Part shown: positions 1-8,322 of the stretch, piece by piece
How positions within the stretch are numbered: the stretch's first letter is position 1
Layout: each line of letters starts with the position of its first letter
NCBI GenBank assembly: GCA_033794685.1
Contig: JARAYZ010000002.1
DNA length: 64,000 nucleotides
Source of the DNA: Lentzea sp033794685
Lineage (GTDB): Bacteria; Actinomycetota; Actinomycetes; Mycobacteriales; Pseudonocardiaceae
Direction: 5' to 3' (one strand)
Program-made: the position numbers and the translations under genes
Notes under the pieces: model-generated
Databases searched by the model: none
Told to the model about the DNA's origin: nothing
The model's input: the letters and a program-made list of their open reading frames with translations, nothing else

Positions 1-137
1 GTGTCGAGGAAGTTCCCGCCCGCATCGGCGTAGGCGTCGACCACCCGCCGCGCGAGGTCCTCCGAACGCAACGTCATCGTGCCCAGCAACAACTCCGAGA
101 CACGCAGGCCGGTCCTGCCGAACAGTCGGTATCGCAT
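1..137 (-). CDS. Aldo/keto reductase, N-terminal fragment (runs off the left edge)
   Basis: Read on the minus strand, the first 45 codons begin MRYRLFGRTGLRVSELLLG and continue to GGNFLDT. This is the hallmark start of aldo/keto reductases of the YajO/Tas-like group, NADPH-dependent cytoplasmic oxidoreductases with a TIM-barrel fold. The ATG is at 137-135. The active-site Tyr and Lys lie outside the window, so substrate cannot be judged. The gene is divergent from the XRE regulator at 207, with about 70 bp between the two start codons; regulation by that neighbour is possible but not shown. Confidence 0.85.
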   Translation of the reverse strand, partial: MRYRLFGRTGLRVSELLLGTMTLRSEDLARRVVDAYADAGGNFLD

Positions 138-206
138 GATCCACAGCATCACCGCCCTCGCCGGAACCAGGGAGACCCGCTCAGGGCCCCTCTAAGCTCA
201 CCCGTC

Positions 207-929
207 ATGGCCGACAACGCACTGGGCCGCTTCCTGCGCGCCCGCCGCGAAGCCACCGCTCCCCCGACCCCCGGCCGCCGCCGCACCCCCGGCCTGCGCC
301 GCGGCGAGCTCGCCGACCGCGCCGGCGTCAGCGTCGAGTACCTCACCCGCCTCGAACGCGGCACCGACCGCTCCCCGTCCGGCCAGATCCTGTCCGCCCT
401 CGCCGACGCCCTGGCCATGACCGCGGACGAACGCGTCCACCTGTACCGCCTCATCAAGGCCGGCGCGACCTGCTCCCCTCCCCCGCCACCGCCGCTGCGG
501 TCAACCGTGCACGCGATGTTGGACACCCTCGAGCCCACCGCCGCGGCCGTGCTCTCCCCCGCCGGTGACGTCCTCGCGAGCACCGCGCGCTTCCGGGAGA
601 TCTCCGGCCTGGACGACGAGCGGAACCTCGTCCGCTTCGCCTTCAGCCCGCGGGCCCAGGACCACTACCCCGACTGGGAGCAGATCGCGGACGCCCGTGC
701 CGCCGGCCTGCGCGCGGCCGCTGACCTGGGCGATCACCCGGCGGCGACGCTCGCGTTCGAACTCTCGATCACCGCCGGTGCCGCCTTCACCGACCGCTAC
801 GACGCCGCGTCGTCCCTGCCTGCCGCCACCGGCACCGAGCGCTGGGGGCCTCACCTCCTGGCGTTCGAGACCTTGTTCCTGTCGGGCGAAGGTGATCAGC
901 GACTGATGGTCTATTTCAGTCAACACTGA
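207..929 (+). CDS. XRE-family helix-turn-helix regulator with MmyB-like ligand-binding domain
   Basis: This 240-residue protein has an N-terminal XRE HTH at roughly residues 6-92 (LRRGELADRAGVSVEYLTRLERG). The C-terminal half, about 105-240, matches the MmyB-like sensory region found in many actinomycete regulators that control a neighbouring oxidoreductase. The family usually acts as a cytoplasmic repressor or activator. It is divergent from the aldo/keto reductase gene, a typical target arrangement. Its stop codon (927-929) lies inside a palindrome that precedes the next gene, so the end of this gene carries a regulatory site. The ligand is unknown. Confidence 0.9.
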   Translation: MADNALGRFLRARREATAPPTPGRRRTPGLRRGELADRAGVSVEYLTRLERGTDRSPSGQILSALADALAMTADERVHLYRLIKAGATCSPPPPPPLRSTVHAMLDTLEPTAAAVLSPAGDVLASTARFREISGLDDERNLVRFAFSPRAQDHYPDWEQIADARAAGLRAAADLGDHPAATLAFELSITAGAAFTDRYDAASSLPAATGTERWGPHLLAFETLFLSGEGDQRLMVYFSQH

Positions 930-932
930 AGC
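915..932. promoter_or_regulatory. Palindromic operator candidate, copy 1
   Basis: The 18 bases TTCAGTCAACACTGAAGC occur here and again, unchanged, at 4724-4741. The core is an inverted repeat, TTCAGT and ACTGAA around CAAC. It overlaps the stop codon of the XRE gene and ends about 45 bp before the ATG of the STAND gene at 976. Similarity continues downstream (GCTATAGA here, GCAATAAA at copy 2). A binding site for a dimeric HTH protein is inferred. Confidence 0.6.
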
Positions 933-975
933 TATAGAGACAGACGATATACAGACGAATGGAACAATCCGCTCC

Positions 976-3900
976 ATGCCCCGCCCGGAAAAACCGCTCG
1001 ACCCGTTCGCCGGGCCCGTTGAACAGTTCGCCTTCGACCTGCGCAAGCTCCGCGAGAAGGCCGGCTCCCCCGGCTACCGCGAACTCGGCAGGCTCAGCCA
1101 CTACTCCGCCAGCACCCTCGCCGACGCCGCCCGCGGCCAGCGGCTGCCGAGCCTCGCCGTGTCACTCGCGTTCGTCCGCGCCTGCGGCGGCGACGAGGAG
1201 GTCTGGGAGCAGCGCTGGCGGGACATCAGCGAGTCCGAACCACCACATCTCGAGGTCGACTCCCCCTACGCCGGCCTGAAGGCGTTCACCGAGCACGACG
1301 CCGACCGCTTCTTCGGCCGGGAACGGCTCGTCGGCAAACTGCTGGGCAAGCTCGAGCACCACGACACCGTGCTCGTCGTCGGCGCGTCGGGTTCGGGCAA
1401 GTCCTCGCTGCTGCGAGCCGGTCTGCTGGCCCGCACGCCCGGCGAGCTGATCACCCCGGGCACCCACCAGGCGGTCCCCGAGACCGGGGGCCTGCTGGTC
1501 GTCGACCAGTTCGAGGAGATCTTCGCGCTCCCCTACCGCGACGAGTTCATCGCCGCGCTCACCCGCCGCGAGGGCCAGACCGTCGTCGGCATGCGCGCCG
1601 ACTTCTACGGTCACTGCGCCCAGTTCCCCGACCTCGCCAAGGCCGTCGAGGAGGCCCAGGTCCTGGTCGGCCCGATGAGCACCGACGAACTGCGCAAGGC
1701 CATCACCCAGCCCGCGGTCGAGGTCGGCTGCGCGCTCGAGACGGGACTCGTCGCCCGCCTCATCGCCGACGCCACCGGTGAACCCGGCGTCCTCCCCCAC
1801 GTCAGCCACGCACTGCTCGAAACGTGGCGGCGCAAGCGTGGCAACACCCTCACGCTCTCCAGCTACCACGAGAGCGGCGGCATCGCCCGCGCCATCGCCA
1901 ACACCGCCGAGAACGCCTACACCGACCTCGACGAGCGGCAGCGGGTCCAGGCCCGGCAGGTCTTCCTGCGCCTGATCACCCCCGGCGAAGGCACCGAGGA
2001 CACCAAACGCCACGTCAGGCGGTCCGAACTCGCGGCGGACGACGTCGTCGAACACCTCGCCGGCGCCCGCATCCTCACCGTCGACGACGACAGCGTCGAG
2101 ATCAGCCACGAAGCGGTCATCCGCAGCTGGCCACGCCTCCGGGAATGGATCACCGAGGCACGCGACGACCTGCGCGTGCACCGCCGGCTCACGGCGGCCG
2201 CCGCGGACTGGGAGGCGCACGGCCGCGACCCCGGCTTCCTCTACCGCGGTGTGCCGCTCACCCAGGCGACCGAGTGGGTCCAGCGCGACCCCGGCGCCCT
2301 GAACGCCGCGGAGAAGGCGTTCCTCGACGCCGGCAAGGCCGCCGCCGAACAGGAACTGGCCACCGAGAAGCGCCGCACCACCCACCTGCGCCGGGTGGTC
2401 GCGCTGCTCGCCGTCCTGCTGCTCGTGGCCACCAGCGCGACCGTGTTCGCCGTGCGCGCGCAACGCCAGACCACCGAACAACGCGTCAACGCGCTCGCCC
2501 AGAAAGCCATCGCCGAGGCCGGCGGCCTGCAGGACCGCGACCCCGGTCTCGCGAGCCAGCTCCGCCTCGCCGCCTACCGCCTGACCGGGCTGCCCGCCGC
2601 CCGCGACAGCCTGCTCAGCACGTTCGCCGCTCCCCAGGTCGCCGTCGCCAGAGGCCACACGGAAGCCACGTCGTTCGCGATGTTCAGCCCCGACGACAAG
2701 CTGATGGCCTCGGCGGGCGACGACCAGAACGTGATCATCTGGGACGTCACCGACCGCTACCACCCGACCGAACTCGGCCGCGTGCACGCCGGTGACGAGG
2801 CCACCCACGGCATGGCGTTCAGCCCCGACGGCCGCACCCTCGCCACCGCGGGCTGGGACGGCGTCATCCGCCTGTTCGACGTGTCCAACCCGCGCAAACC
2901 CGTCGAGAAGGCCCGCGTCACCGGGCACGAGGGTGAGGTCGAGACCGTCGCGTTCACCCCGGACGGCACCCTCGTCAGCGGCGGTGAGGACGGCACCCTC
3001 CGGGTCTGGAACGTCACCGGCCCCGCCAGACTGGTGCGCACCATCAAGGCACACGACAACACCCTGCACGCCCTCGCGATCAACGTCACCGGCACCGTCG
3101 CCGCGACCGCGGCCTGGGACGGCACCGCCAAGCTCTGGGACCTCGCGACCGGCGAGAACCTCTCCACCATCGAGGCCACCCCGACCAACTACGTCGTCGC
3201 CTTCTCCCCCACCGGACTGCTCGCCACCGGGGCCGAGGGCGAGCAGGTGCGGATCTGGGACGTCAGGGACCCGCGCAAACCCGTCCGGCTCGGCGGCGCG
3301 ACGGGACACATCGTCCCCGTCCACACCGTCGCCTTCTCCCCCGACGGCAAGTTCCTCGCCACCGCCGGCGGCGACAAGACCACGCGCCTGTGGGACGTCA
3401 CCGACCCCGGCAACATCCAGCTGGCCAGCGAGGTCGCCGGCCACACCGACACCGTCTGGTCGGTCACCTTCAGCGCCGACTCCCGGCAGATGATCACCGC
3501 CACCACCGACCCCGAGATCCGCGTGCTCGACCTGGCGAACCTCAGCTACCCGCGCCACCGGGTGACGGCGTGGAAACTCGACTACGACCCCGCGGGCAAG
3601 TTCTTCACCACGGTCTCCTCCGACGGCGACATCAAGTTGTGGCGACCTCAGGACCGGCACGCCGAACTGGTCGCGGCCCTGCCGCAACTGAACACCGCCG
3701 ACGAGGAAGCCACCGTGGACGTCCACCCCGGCGGCAAGATCCTGCTCGCGTCGACCTACTCCGGGAGCGGCCTGTGGGACGTGAGCGACCCGGCCCGGCC
3801 GCGCGAGCTCAGCAGGGCGCTCACCGGTGACGAGGCGTTCGTCGCCGCGAGCTTCAGCCACGACGGGAAGACGCTCGCGGTCGCCGACGAGAACGGCGTG

Positions 3901-4602
3901 ATCGCGCTCTGGAACGTCACCGACCCCGCCAACCCGGTGAGGGCCGGAGGGTTCAGCGTGCCCAAGGCCGACACCGTGTGGCAGGTCGAGTTCTCCCAGG
4001 ACGACCGCACGCTCGTCATCGCGAACGGCACCCGCGAACTGCAGGTCTGGGACGTCAGCAACCCCGCGGCGCCCCGCGCCCACCCCGCTCTGCGCACCGA
4101 CGACGACCCGGACCCGATCCGCCGCGGCGGGCAGGCCGGGCGCAACGAGGTCATCACCGTGGTCATCCACGGCGACGTCATGGCGTTCGCGAACATGGGC
4201 TCCAGCGGCGCGCTGTACGACATCAGCGATCCCGCACAGCCGCGCAAGCTGGGTTCGCTGCCCAACGACGGCGGGCCGCTGCAGCGCCTCGCCTTCTCCC
4301 CCGACGGCACCCTCCTCGCCGCCGGTACGACCGACGACGTGGTCCGCGTGTGGACCGTGAGCGATCCCCGGAACCCCCAGCTCCGGGCAGTGCTCCGCGG
4401 TCACACGGAAAAGGTGTGGGGTGTGGGCTTCGCGCCCGACAACCGCACCCTGGCCACCACCGGCGCGGACCGCACCGTCCGCGTGTGGGACATCGACGTC
4501 GAGGCGACCGCAGCCCGCGTGTGCGCGACTACGACGGCGCACCTGTCCACTCGTCATTGGGAGCAATACTTCCCCGGTGTCGACCCGAGGCCTCTCTGCT
4601 GA
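976..4602 (+). CDS. HTH-nSTAND1 NTPase-WD40 repeat protein (STAND-class regulator/sensor)
   Basis: The 1208-residue protein has four parts. An N-terminal XRE-like HTH spans about 16-80. An nSTAND1-type P-loop NTPase follows (FFGRE near 113, Walker A GASGSGKSS at 136-144, Walker B LLVVDQFEE at 173-181). A hydrophobic helix, possibly a membrane segment, lies at about 474-493. From about 560 to the end there are 14 recognisable WD40 blades (endings such as IIWDV, IRLFDV, LRVWNV, AKLWDL), enough for two seven-bladed propellers. STAND proteins are ATP-driven switches whose repeat domain senses a ligand and whose N-terminus gives the output; here the output would be DNA binding. A palindrome 45 bp upstream is shared with the gene at 4788. 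The signal is unknown. Confidence 0.9.
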   Translation: MPRPEKPLDPFAGPVEQFAFDLRKLREKAGSPGYRELGRLSHYSASTLADAARGQRLPSLAVSLAFVRACGGDEEVWEQRWRDISESEPPHLEVDSPYAGLKAFTEHDADRFFGRERLVGKLLGKLEHHDTVLVVGASGSGKSSLLRAGLLARTPGELITPGTHQAVPETGGLLVVDQFEEIFALPYRDEFIAALTRREGQTVVGMRADFYGHCAQFPDLAKAVEEAQVLVGPMSTDELRKAITQPAVEVGCALETGLVARLIADATGEPGVLPHVSHALLETWRRKRGNTLTLSSYHESGGIARAIANTAENAYTDLDERQRVQARQVFLRLITPGEGTEDTKRHVRRSELAADDVVEHLAGARILTVDDDSVEISHEAVIRSWPRLREWITEARDDLRVHRRLTAAAADWEAHGRDPGFLYRGVPLTQATEWVQRDPGALNAAEKAFLDAGKAAAEQELATEKRRTTHLRRVVALLAVLLLVATSATVFAVRAQRQTTEQRVNALAQKAIAEAGGLQDRDPGLASQLRLAAYRLTGLPAARDSLLSTFAAPQVAVARGHTEATSFAMFSPDDKLMASAGDDQNVIIWDVTDRYHPTELGRVHAGDEATHGMAFSPDGRTLATAGWDGVIRLFDVSNPRKPVEKARVTGHEGEVETVAFTPDGTLVSGGEDGTLRVWNVTGPARLVRTIKAHDNTLHALAINVTGTVAATAAWDGTAKLWDLATGENLSTIEATPTNYVVAFSPTGLLATGAEGEQVRIWDVRDPRKPVRLGGATGHIVPVHTVAFSPDGKFLATAGGDKTTRLWDVTDPGNIQLASEVAGHTDTVWSVTFSADSRQMITATTDPEIRVLDLANLSYPRHRVTAWKLDYDPAGKFFTTVSSDGDIKLWRPQDRHAELVAALPQLNTADEEATVDVHPGGKILLASTYSGSGLWDVSDPARPRELSRALTGDEAFVAASFSHDGKTLAVADENGVIALWNVTDPANPVRAGGFSVPKADTVWQVEFSQDDRTLVIANGTRELQVWDVSNPAAPRAHPALRTDDDPDPIRRGGQAGRNEVITVVIHGDVMAFANMGSSGALYDISDPAQPRKLGSLPNDGGPLQRLAFSPDGTLLAAGTTDDVVRVWTVSDPRNPQLRAVLRGHTEKVWGVGFAPDNRTLATTGADRTVRVWDIDVEATAARVCATTTAHLSTRHWEQYFPGVDPRPLC

Positions 4603-4644
4603 ACAACACCGCCACCTTTCCTCTCGCTGCATTTGTAGTGCGAA

Positions 4645-4687
4645 AACGTTGTGCGGTGTCGGCGTCGGAGCGCCTTACAACAACGTT
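4645..4687. other. Hairpin in the gap behind the STAND gene
   Basis: AACGTTGT at 4645-4652 and ACAACGTT at 4680-4687 form an 8-bp inverted repeat with a 27-nt loop. It lies in the 185-bp gap between the STAND gene and the palindrome before the next gene. There is no T-run, so a classical terminator is not supported. It could be a weak terminator or another binding site. Confidence 0.3.
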
Positions 4688-4723
4688 CGTGCAACGAGAG
4701 CGGCCAACCGCCCGAGGTGACTC

Positions 4724-4741
4724 TTCAGTCAACACTGAAGC
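4724..4741. promoter_or_regulatory. Palindromic operator candidate, copy 2
   Basis: This is an exact second copy of TTCAGTCAACACTGAAGC (first copy at 915-932). Here the inverted repeat extends to 7 bp on each side (CTTCAGT and ACTGAAG). It ends about 47 bp before the ATG at 4788, almost the same distance as copy 1 to the STAND gene. A possible -10 element, TATGAT at 4769-4774, lies between the site and the gene. Shared control of the two genes is inferred. Confidence 0.6.
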
Positions 4742-4787
4742 AATAAAATTCACCGAAGTAGTTGTCGATATGATCAGATTCTGGGTC

Positions 4788-5231
4788 ATGGAGCTCGTGC
4801 CGCACGAAGTCGGGGTCGCTCACAGCGCACTGCCGCACGACGAAACGTCCGCCCGTGCCCTGCTCGCGCAAGCCGCGGCGCAGGGCCTGCACACAGTCGT
4901 CGTCACCGCCGAGGAAGGTGACGAACGCGCGATAGCCGTGCTGCGTGAACTACGCGCGGAATGGCACACGGAGGACGGCCGGATCACCGCCCAGCTCGAC
5001 ACGGACGCTGAGGGCCAGTTGCAGCACCTCTGGGGTCTCACGGTGGACGAGCGGGCCGCGTGGCTCGCCGCGTTCCCCCGCCACGACGACCCCAACTGGT
5101 GGATGCACCGGCTGCTGGTGCTCAACCACCACCCGGAATGGGCGCCGTTGAAGGACTGGCTGGTCGACGAGCACGTGAGACTCTTCGGCCGGCCGCCGGG
5201 AAGGCGGCGCTCTAGCGCGGCAGGCCGCTGA
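4788..5231 (+). CDS. Small protein of unknown function, coupled to the STAND gene by a shared operator
   Basis: The 147-residue product begins MELVPHEVGVAHSALPHDE. I do not recognise a family. Visible features are an acidic, soluble character, an alternating segment near residues 30-60 (VVVTAEEGDERAIAVLREL) that could be a Rossmann-like beta-alpha unit, and an aromatic patch (NWWMHRLLVLNHHPEW) near 105-120. An in-frame ATG at 4770 is possible, but it overlaps the likely -10 element TATGAT, so 4788 is preferred. The 3' end overlaps the convergent membrane-protein gene by 20 bp. The identical palindrome upstream suggests expression together with the STAND protein; it may be a partner or a target. 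Confidence 0.65.
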   Translation: MELVPHEVGVAHSALPHDETSARALLAQAAAQGLHTVVVTAEEGDERAIAVLRELRAEWHTEDGRITAQLDTDAEGQLQHLWGLTVDERAAWLAAFPRHDDPNWWMHRLLVLNHHPEWAPLKDWLVDEHVRLFGRPPGRRRSSAAGR

Positions 5232-6312
5232 AATCGGGCCGGTGGAACCGCAGGATCGGCGGGATCGGGTCCTCCTTCGGGGTGTCCCGGTCCGGCTGGA
5301 CCGCGGCGAACGTCAGCACCGGCACCCTCGGCACGCCCACCGCGATCACGTCGCCGTGCGTCCCGGCGATCCACATGACGCCGGTGTCGGCGATGTTCGC
5401 GACCACGCTCAGCTCGGGTAGCACGAACTGCACCAGCGCGAGCCCGCCCGGCATCTCGGCGAGCCCCGCGACGTGCTGCTGGGGCTGCCACGGGAACAGC
5501 GTGATCGCCACCGGCGTCCACTGCGCCGAGTTCTCCACCGCCCTGACCGCGTCGCGGTACCAGCGGCTGATCTCGACCGCCGTCGGGATGCCGAGCAGCC
5601 CCAGGACCAGCACGAGCCCGCCGACGACCAGCCCGGCCGGCGCGAGCGGGAACAGGCTGAGCAGCACCAGCACTCCCCCGGCGACCGCGGGCACGGCGGC
5701 CCACAGCCACGCCCGCACACCCCAGCGCATGCCGTTGAACGCCCGCGCGGTGGCCTCGTCGTCCAGCGGCCGCCCGAGTGGCCGCTCCACCCGTTCACGC
5801 ACCGGTTGAGCGCGCGCGTCCTCACCGTGGTCGACCTTGGCGTTCTCCCACTTGGCGAACCCCGCGGCCCGCACCACCGCCCTGCCGTCGGCGTCCGGGC
5901 CGCAGACGAAGACCTCCTGCCGTTCCAGCACCATGTCCGGCAGGTCCTGGAACCAGCCCTTGAACACGACGTCGTCCACCAGCAGCCGGTCCGTGCCGTC
6001 GGCGTGCTTCTCCAGCACCTGGGCGGGCACCCGCCGCCACGGCTGTTCGAGCAGGCCGCGCCGCTCAGGCCTCGTCTCGACCCGGTACATCAGCGGGGCC
6101 AGCCCGAAGACGAGCGTGACCAGTGCCAGCACCACGAACGCGCCGAGGTTGCCCGGTGACGTCGGCAGCAGCCAGCACGTCACCGCTCCGGCGCCCGTGC
6201 CGGCCGCGATGACGCCGAGGGCCTTCGCGCCCCAGCGCAGGTCCTGCAGGATCAGGCCGGTGGACCAGTCGTCCTTCGCCGGCACGTCGGTCCGCGGCTC
6301 CAGGTAACGCAT
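5212..6312 (-). CDS. Membrane protein of unknown function, paralogue 1
   Basis: The 366-residue protein starts at ATG 6312 (MRYLEPRTDVPAKDDWSTG). Two hydrophobic hairpins are visible, about residues 29-76 and 190-245, flanking a soluble middle section (DRLLVDDVVFKGWFQDLPD, RQEVFVCGPDADG) and a soluble C-terminal part (TGVMWIAGTHGD, ending DFSGLPR). It is clearly paralogous to the next gene at 6329-7414, with matching motifs in the same order. I know no function for the family. The two genes are 16 bp apart in the same direction and probably co-transcribed. Confidence 0.75.
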   Translation of the reverse strand: MRYLEPRTDVPAKDDWSTGLILQDLRWGAKALGVIAAGTGAGAVTCWLLPTSPGNLGAFVVLALVTLVFGLAPLMYRVETRPERRGLLEQPWRRVPAQVLEKHADGTDRLLVDDVVFKGWFQDLPDMVLERQEVFVCGPDADGRAVVRAAGFAKWENAKVDHGEDARAQPVRERVERPLGRPLDDEATARAFNGMRWGVRAWLWAAVPAVAGGVLVLLSLFPLAPAGLVVGGLVLVLGLLGIPTAVEISRWYRDAVRAVENSAQWTPVAITLFPWQPQQHVAGLAEMPGGLALVQFVLPELSVVANIADTGVMWIAGTHGDVIAVGVPRVPVLTFAAVQPDRDTPKEDPIPPILRFHRPDFSGLPR

Positions 6313-6328
6313 CCCAGCCCCTCCCCGG

Positions 6329-7414
6329 TCAGCGCGGCAGCACGCTGAAGTCGACCTGCCCGTACCTCCGCCACCAGGCCGCGGGGTCACTCGCCGCCAT
6401 CGGCCGCACGACCGCGGTCATGAGGCCGCCGTTACCGGGCAGGCCCACGGCGAGCCGTCCCCGGTGGCTGCCCGCGACCCACATGACGCCGGTGCCGGCG
6501 ACGTTCGCGATCAGGTCGAGGTTCGGCGTGGGGAACCGCACCAGCGCCGGGCCGCCGGGCAGTTCCGCGATCCCGGCGACGTGGTGCCCGCGCTGCCAGG
6601 CGCAGAGCCTGACCGACACCGGGGTCCACTCGTCCGAACCGTGCACGGCCTTGGCGTGGTCACGGCTGTGGAGGCTCACTTCGATCGCCGTGGGCAGGAA
6701 GAACAGCTGTGGCGTCAGCACGGCGACCGCGATCAGCCCCGCCGGCGCGGGCGGGGACACGCTCAGCGCGAGCAGCACGCCCGCGGCCACGACCGCGAGC
6801 GTCGGCAGTCCCCAGAAGGCGTACCTCATCACGCGCATCATGTCGATGCCGTCCTTGAGCCCTTGATCGTCCGCGGGACGGCCGAGCACGCGCTCCACGC
6901 GTTCCGCCGCCTGGTGGCCGCTCTCGTCGACCGGCGCCGCCACGTGGATCGACGTCGACCCCGCGGCCCTCAGCAGCACCAGTCCGTCGCCGTCCGGCCC
7001 GAGGACGAACACCTCCTGCCGTTGCGCCACCACGTCCGGCAGGTCACCGAACGCGCCCACGAGGACCAGGCCGTCCGCCAGCAGCCGATCGCGCGGATCG
7101 TTCTCCTGCTTCTCGGCCACCGCAGCCGCGACGCGCCGCCACGGTGCGTCGAACACCCCGAGCCGCAGCGCACGCCGGAGGTGCCGATTCGGCAGGAGCC
7201 CACCCAGCAACATCAACGTCAGCACGCCCAGCACGATCCGTGCGGCCGTGTTGCCCGGCGAGTCGGGCAGGAAGAACGTGGCGACGAACGTGACGGTCAC
7301 GACGAGTGCTTCGACGCTGTACCTCGTGCTGATGAGGACGTCGGTGAGCGCGAGCCTGGTGGACCAGTCCTCCTTCGCGGGCACGTCCGTCCGCGGTTCC
7401 AGAAACTGCAGCAC
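6329..7414 (-). CDS. Membrane protein of unknown function, paralogue 2
   Basis: The 361-residue protein begins at GTG 7414 behind a G-rich ribosome-binding stretch (translation LQFLEPRTDVPAKEDW). It shares with its neighbour the N-terminal EPRTDVPAK motif, PWRRV, DLPD, RQEVFV.GPD, PTA.E.S, EWTPV, HVAG.AE.PGG and TGVMW.AG, and also the two hydrophobic hairpins. The pair looks like a tandem duplication that has since diverged. It follows the alpha/beta hydrolase gene at 11 bp spacing, so it may be read from the same transcript. Function unknown. Confidence 0.75.
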   Translation of the reverse strand: MLQFLEPRTDVPAKEDWSTRLALTDVLISTRYSVEALVVTVTFVATFFLPDSPGNTAARIVLGVLTLMLLGGLLPNRHLRRALRLGVFDAPWRRVAAAVAEKQENDPRDRLLADGLVLVGAFGDLPDVVAQRQEVFVLGPDGDGLVLLRAAGSTSIHVAAPVDESGHQAAERVERVLGRPADDQGLKDGIDMMRVMRYAFWGLPTLAVVAAGVLLALSVSPPAPAGLIAVAVLTPQLFFLPTAIEVSLHSRDHAKAVHGSDEWTPVSVRLCAWQRGHHVAGIAELPGGPALVRFPTPNLDLIANVAGTGVMWVAGSHRGRLAVGLPGNGGLMTAVVRPMAASDPAAWWRRYGQVDFSVLPR

Positions 7415-7425
7415 CAGCCCCCCAG

Positions 7426-8259
7426 CTATGCCTTGGCGGCCACCTCCCGGATGAGGTTCGCGAGCTCGGCGGGCCGCTCCAGGGGAAGCATATGTCCGGC
7501 ATCGGCCAGGATGACCGAAGTTCCGCCGAACCTCACAGCGTCCGTTTCGGGCACGAGCCGGTCCTCGTCCCCCACCACGGCGACGACGGCCTTCTCCTTC
7601 GCCACGGTCAGCCCGGCCTCGCGGTCGTAGCGGTCCACGGCGGGCCGGAACAGCGCGACCGTCTCCGGCCAGTGACCCCACACCATGTCCGCGGTCAGGT
7701 CCACGTCGGCGTCGGAGGGCTGGTCGCCGAACAGCCACCAGCGCAGCCCGGCGGTCTTGGCCGGCTCGATCTTCTCCCGCACCGCGCGCACGATCGGCCC
7801 GAACGCCCGCTCCAGCTCGCGCACGAGCTTGCCGACGGCCTTGGGCCACGCCAGCGTCGTCTCGGACATGCCGCTCGCCGCCGTCGACACGAACACGGTG
7901 CCCAGCACCCGCTGCCGGAACAGCCGCGGCCGGCGCTCGGCCATCGCGAGCGCCGCCATGCCGCCCATCGAGTGCCCGGCGATCACGACCTGGCCGTGCG
8001 GCACGGCGCGTTCGATCAGCTCGCCCAGGTCCTCCCCGAGCTGGTCGATCGTGGCGGTCTCCTTCGACGCGCCACCGGATTCGCCGTGGCCGCGGTGGTC
8101 GTAGGCGATGACCTGGAACTCGGGGCTCAGCTGCTCGACGACCTTGTGCCAGGCGCGGTGGTCGAGCGCGTACCCGTGAGCCAGCACGACCGTCACCGGC
8201 GCGTCGGGATCCCCCGCCCGCACCACGTTGAGCTCGGTCCCGTCCTCCAGCCGCACCAT
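7426..8259 (-). CDS. Alpha/beta-hydrolase fold protein
   Basis: The 277-residue product shows the alpha/beta-hydrolase pattern: an oxyanion-hole region near LAHGYALDH, the nucleophile elbow GHSMGG (catalytic Ser), an acidic residue near VVGDEDRLVP and a C-terminal His in DAGHMLPLERP. These are cytoplasmic esterases or related hydrolases; substrate cannot be read from sequence. The ATG at 8259 is chosen because GAAAGGA lies six to seven bases upstream; an in-frame start at 8319 lacks such a site. It follows the SDR gene in the same direction. Confidence 0.9.
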   Translation of the reverse strand: MVRLEDGTELNVVRAGDPDAPVTVVLAHGYALDHRAWHKVVEQLSPEFQVIAYDHRGHGESGGASKETATIDQLGEDLGELIERAVPHGQVVIAGHSMGGMAALAMAERRPRLFRQRVLGTVFVSTAASGMSETTLAWPKAVGKLVRELERAFGPIVRAVREKIEPAKTAGLRWWLFGDQPSDADVDLTADMVWGHWPETVALFRPAVDRYDREAGLTVAKEKAVVAVVGDEDRLVPETDAVRFGGTSVILADAGHMLPLERPAELANLIREVAAKA

Positions 8260-8322
8260 GCGGAGTCCTTTCGCCGTGTCGTCTGTTCGTCCTAACGAGA
8301 CGACACGGTTCCAGGACACGCC

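Noticed and set aside
1162..4632. A 1156-codon open frame on the minus strand opposite the STAND gene
   Set aside because: It is the antisense shadow of a very GC-biased gene: composition is Gly/Ala/Arg/Val-rich without domains, and the plus strand shows clear HTH, P-loop and WD40 motifs.
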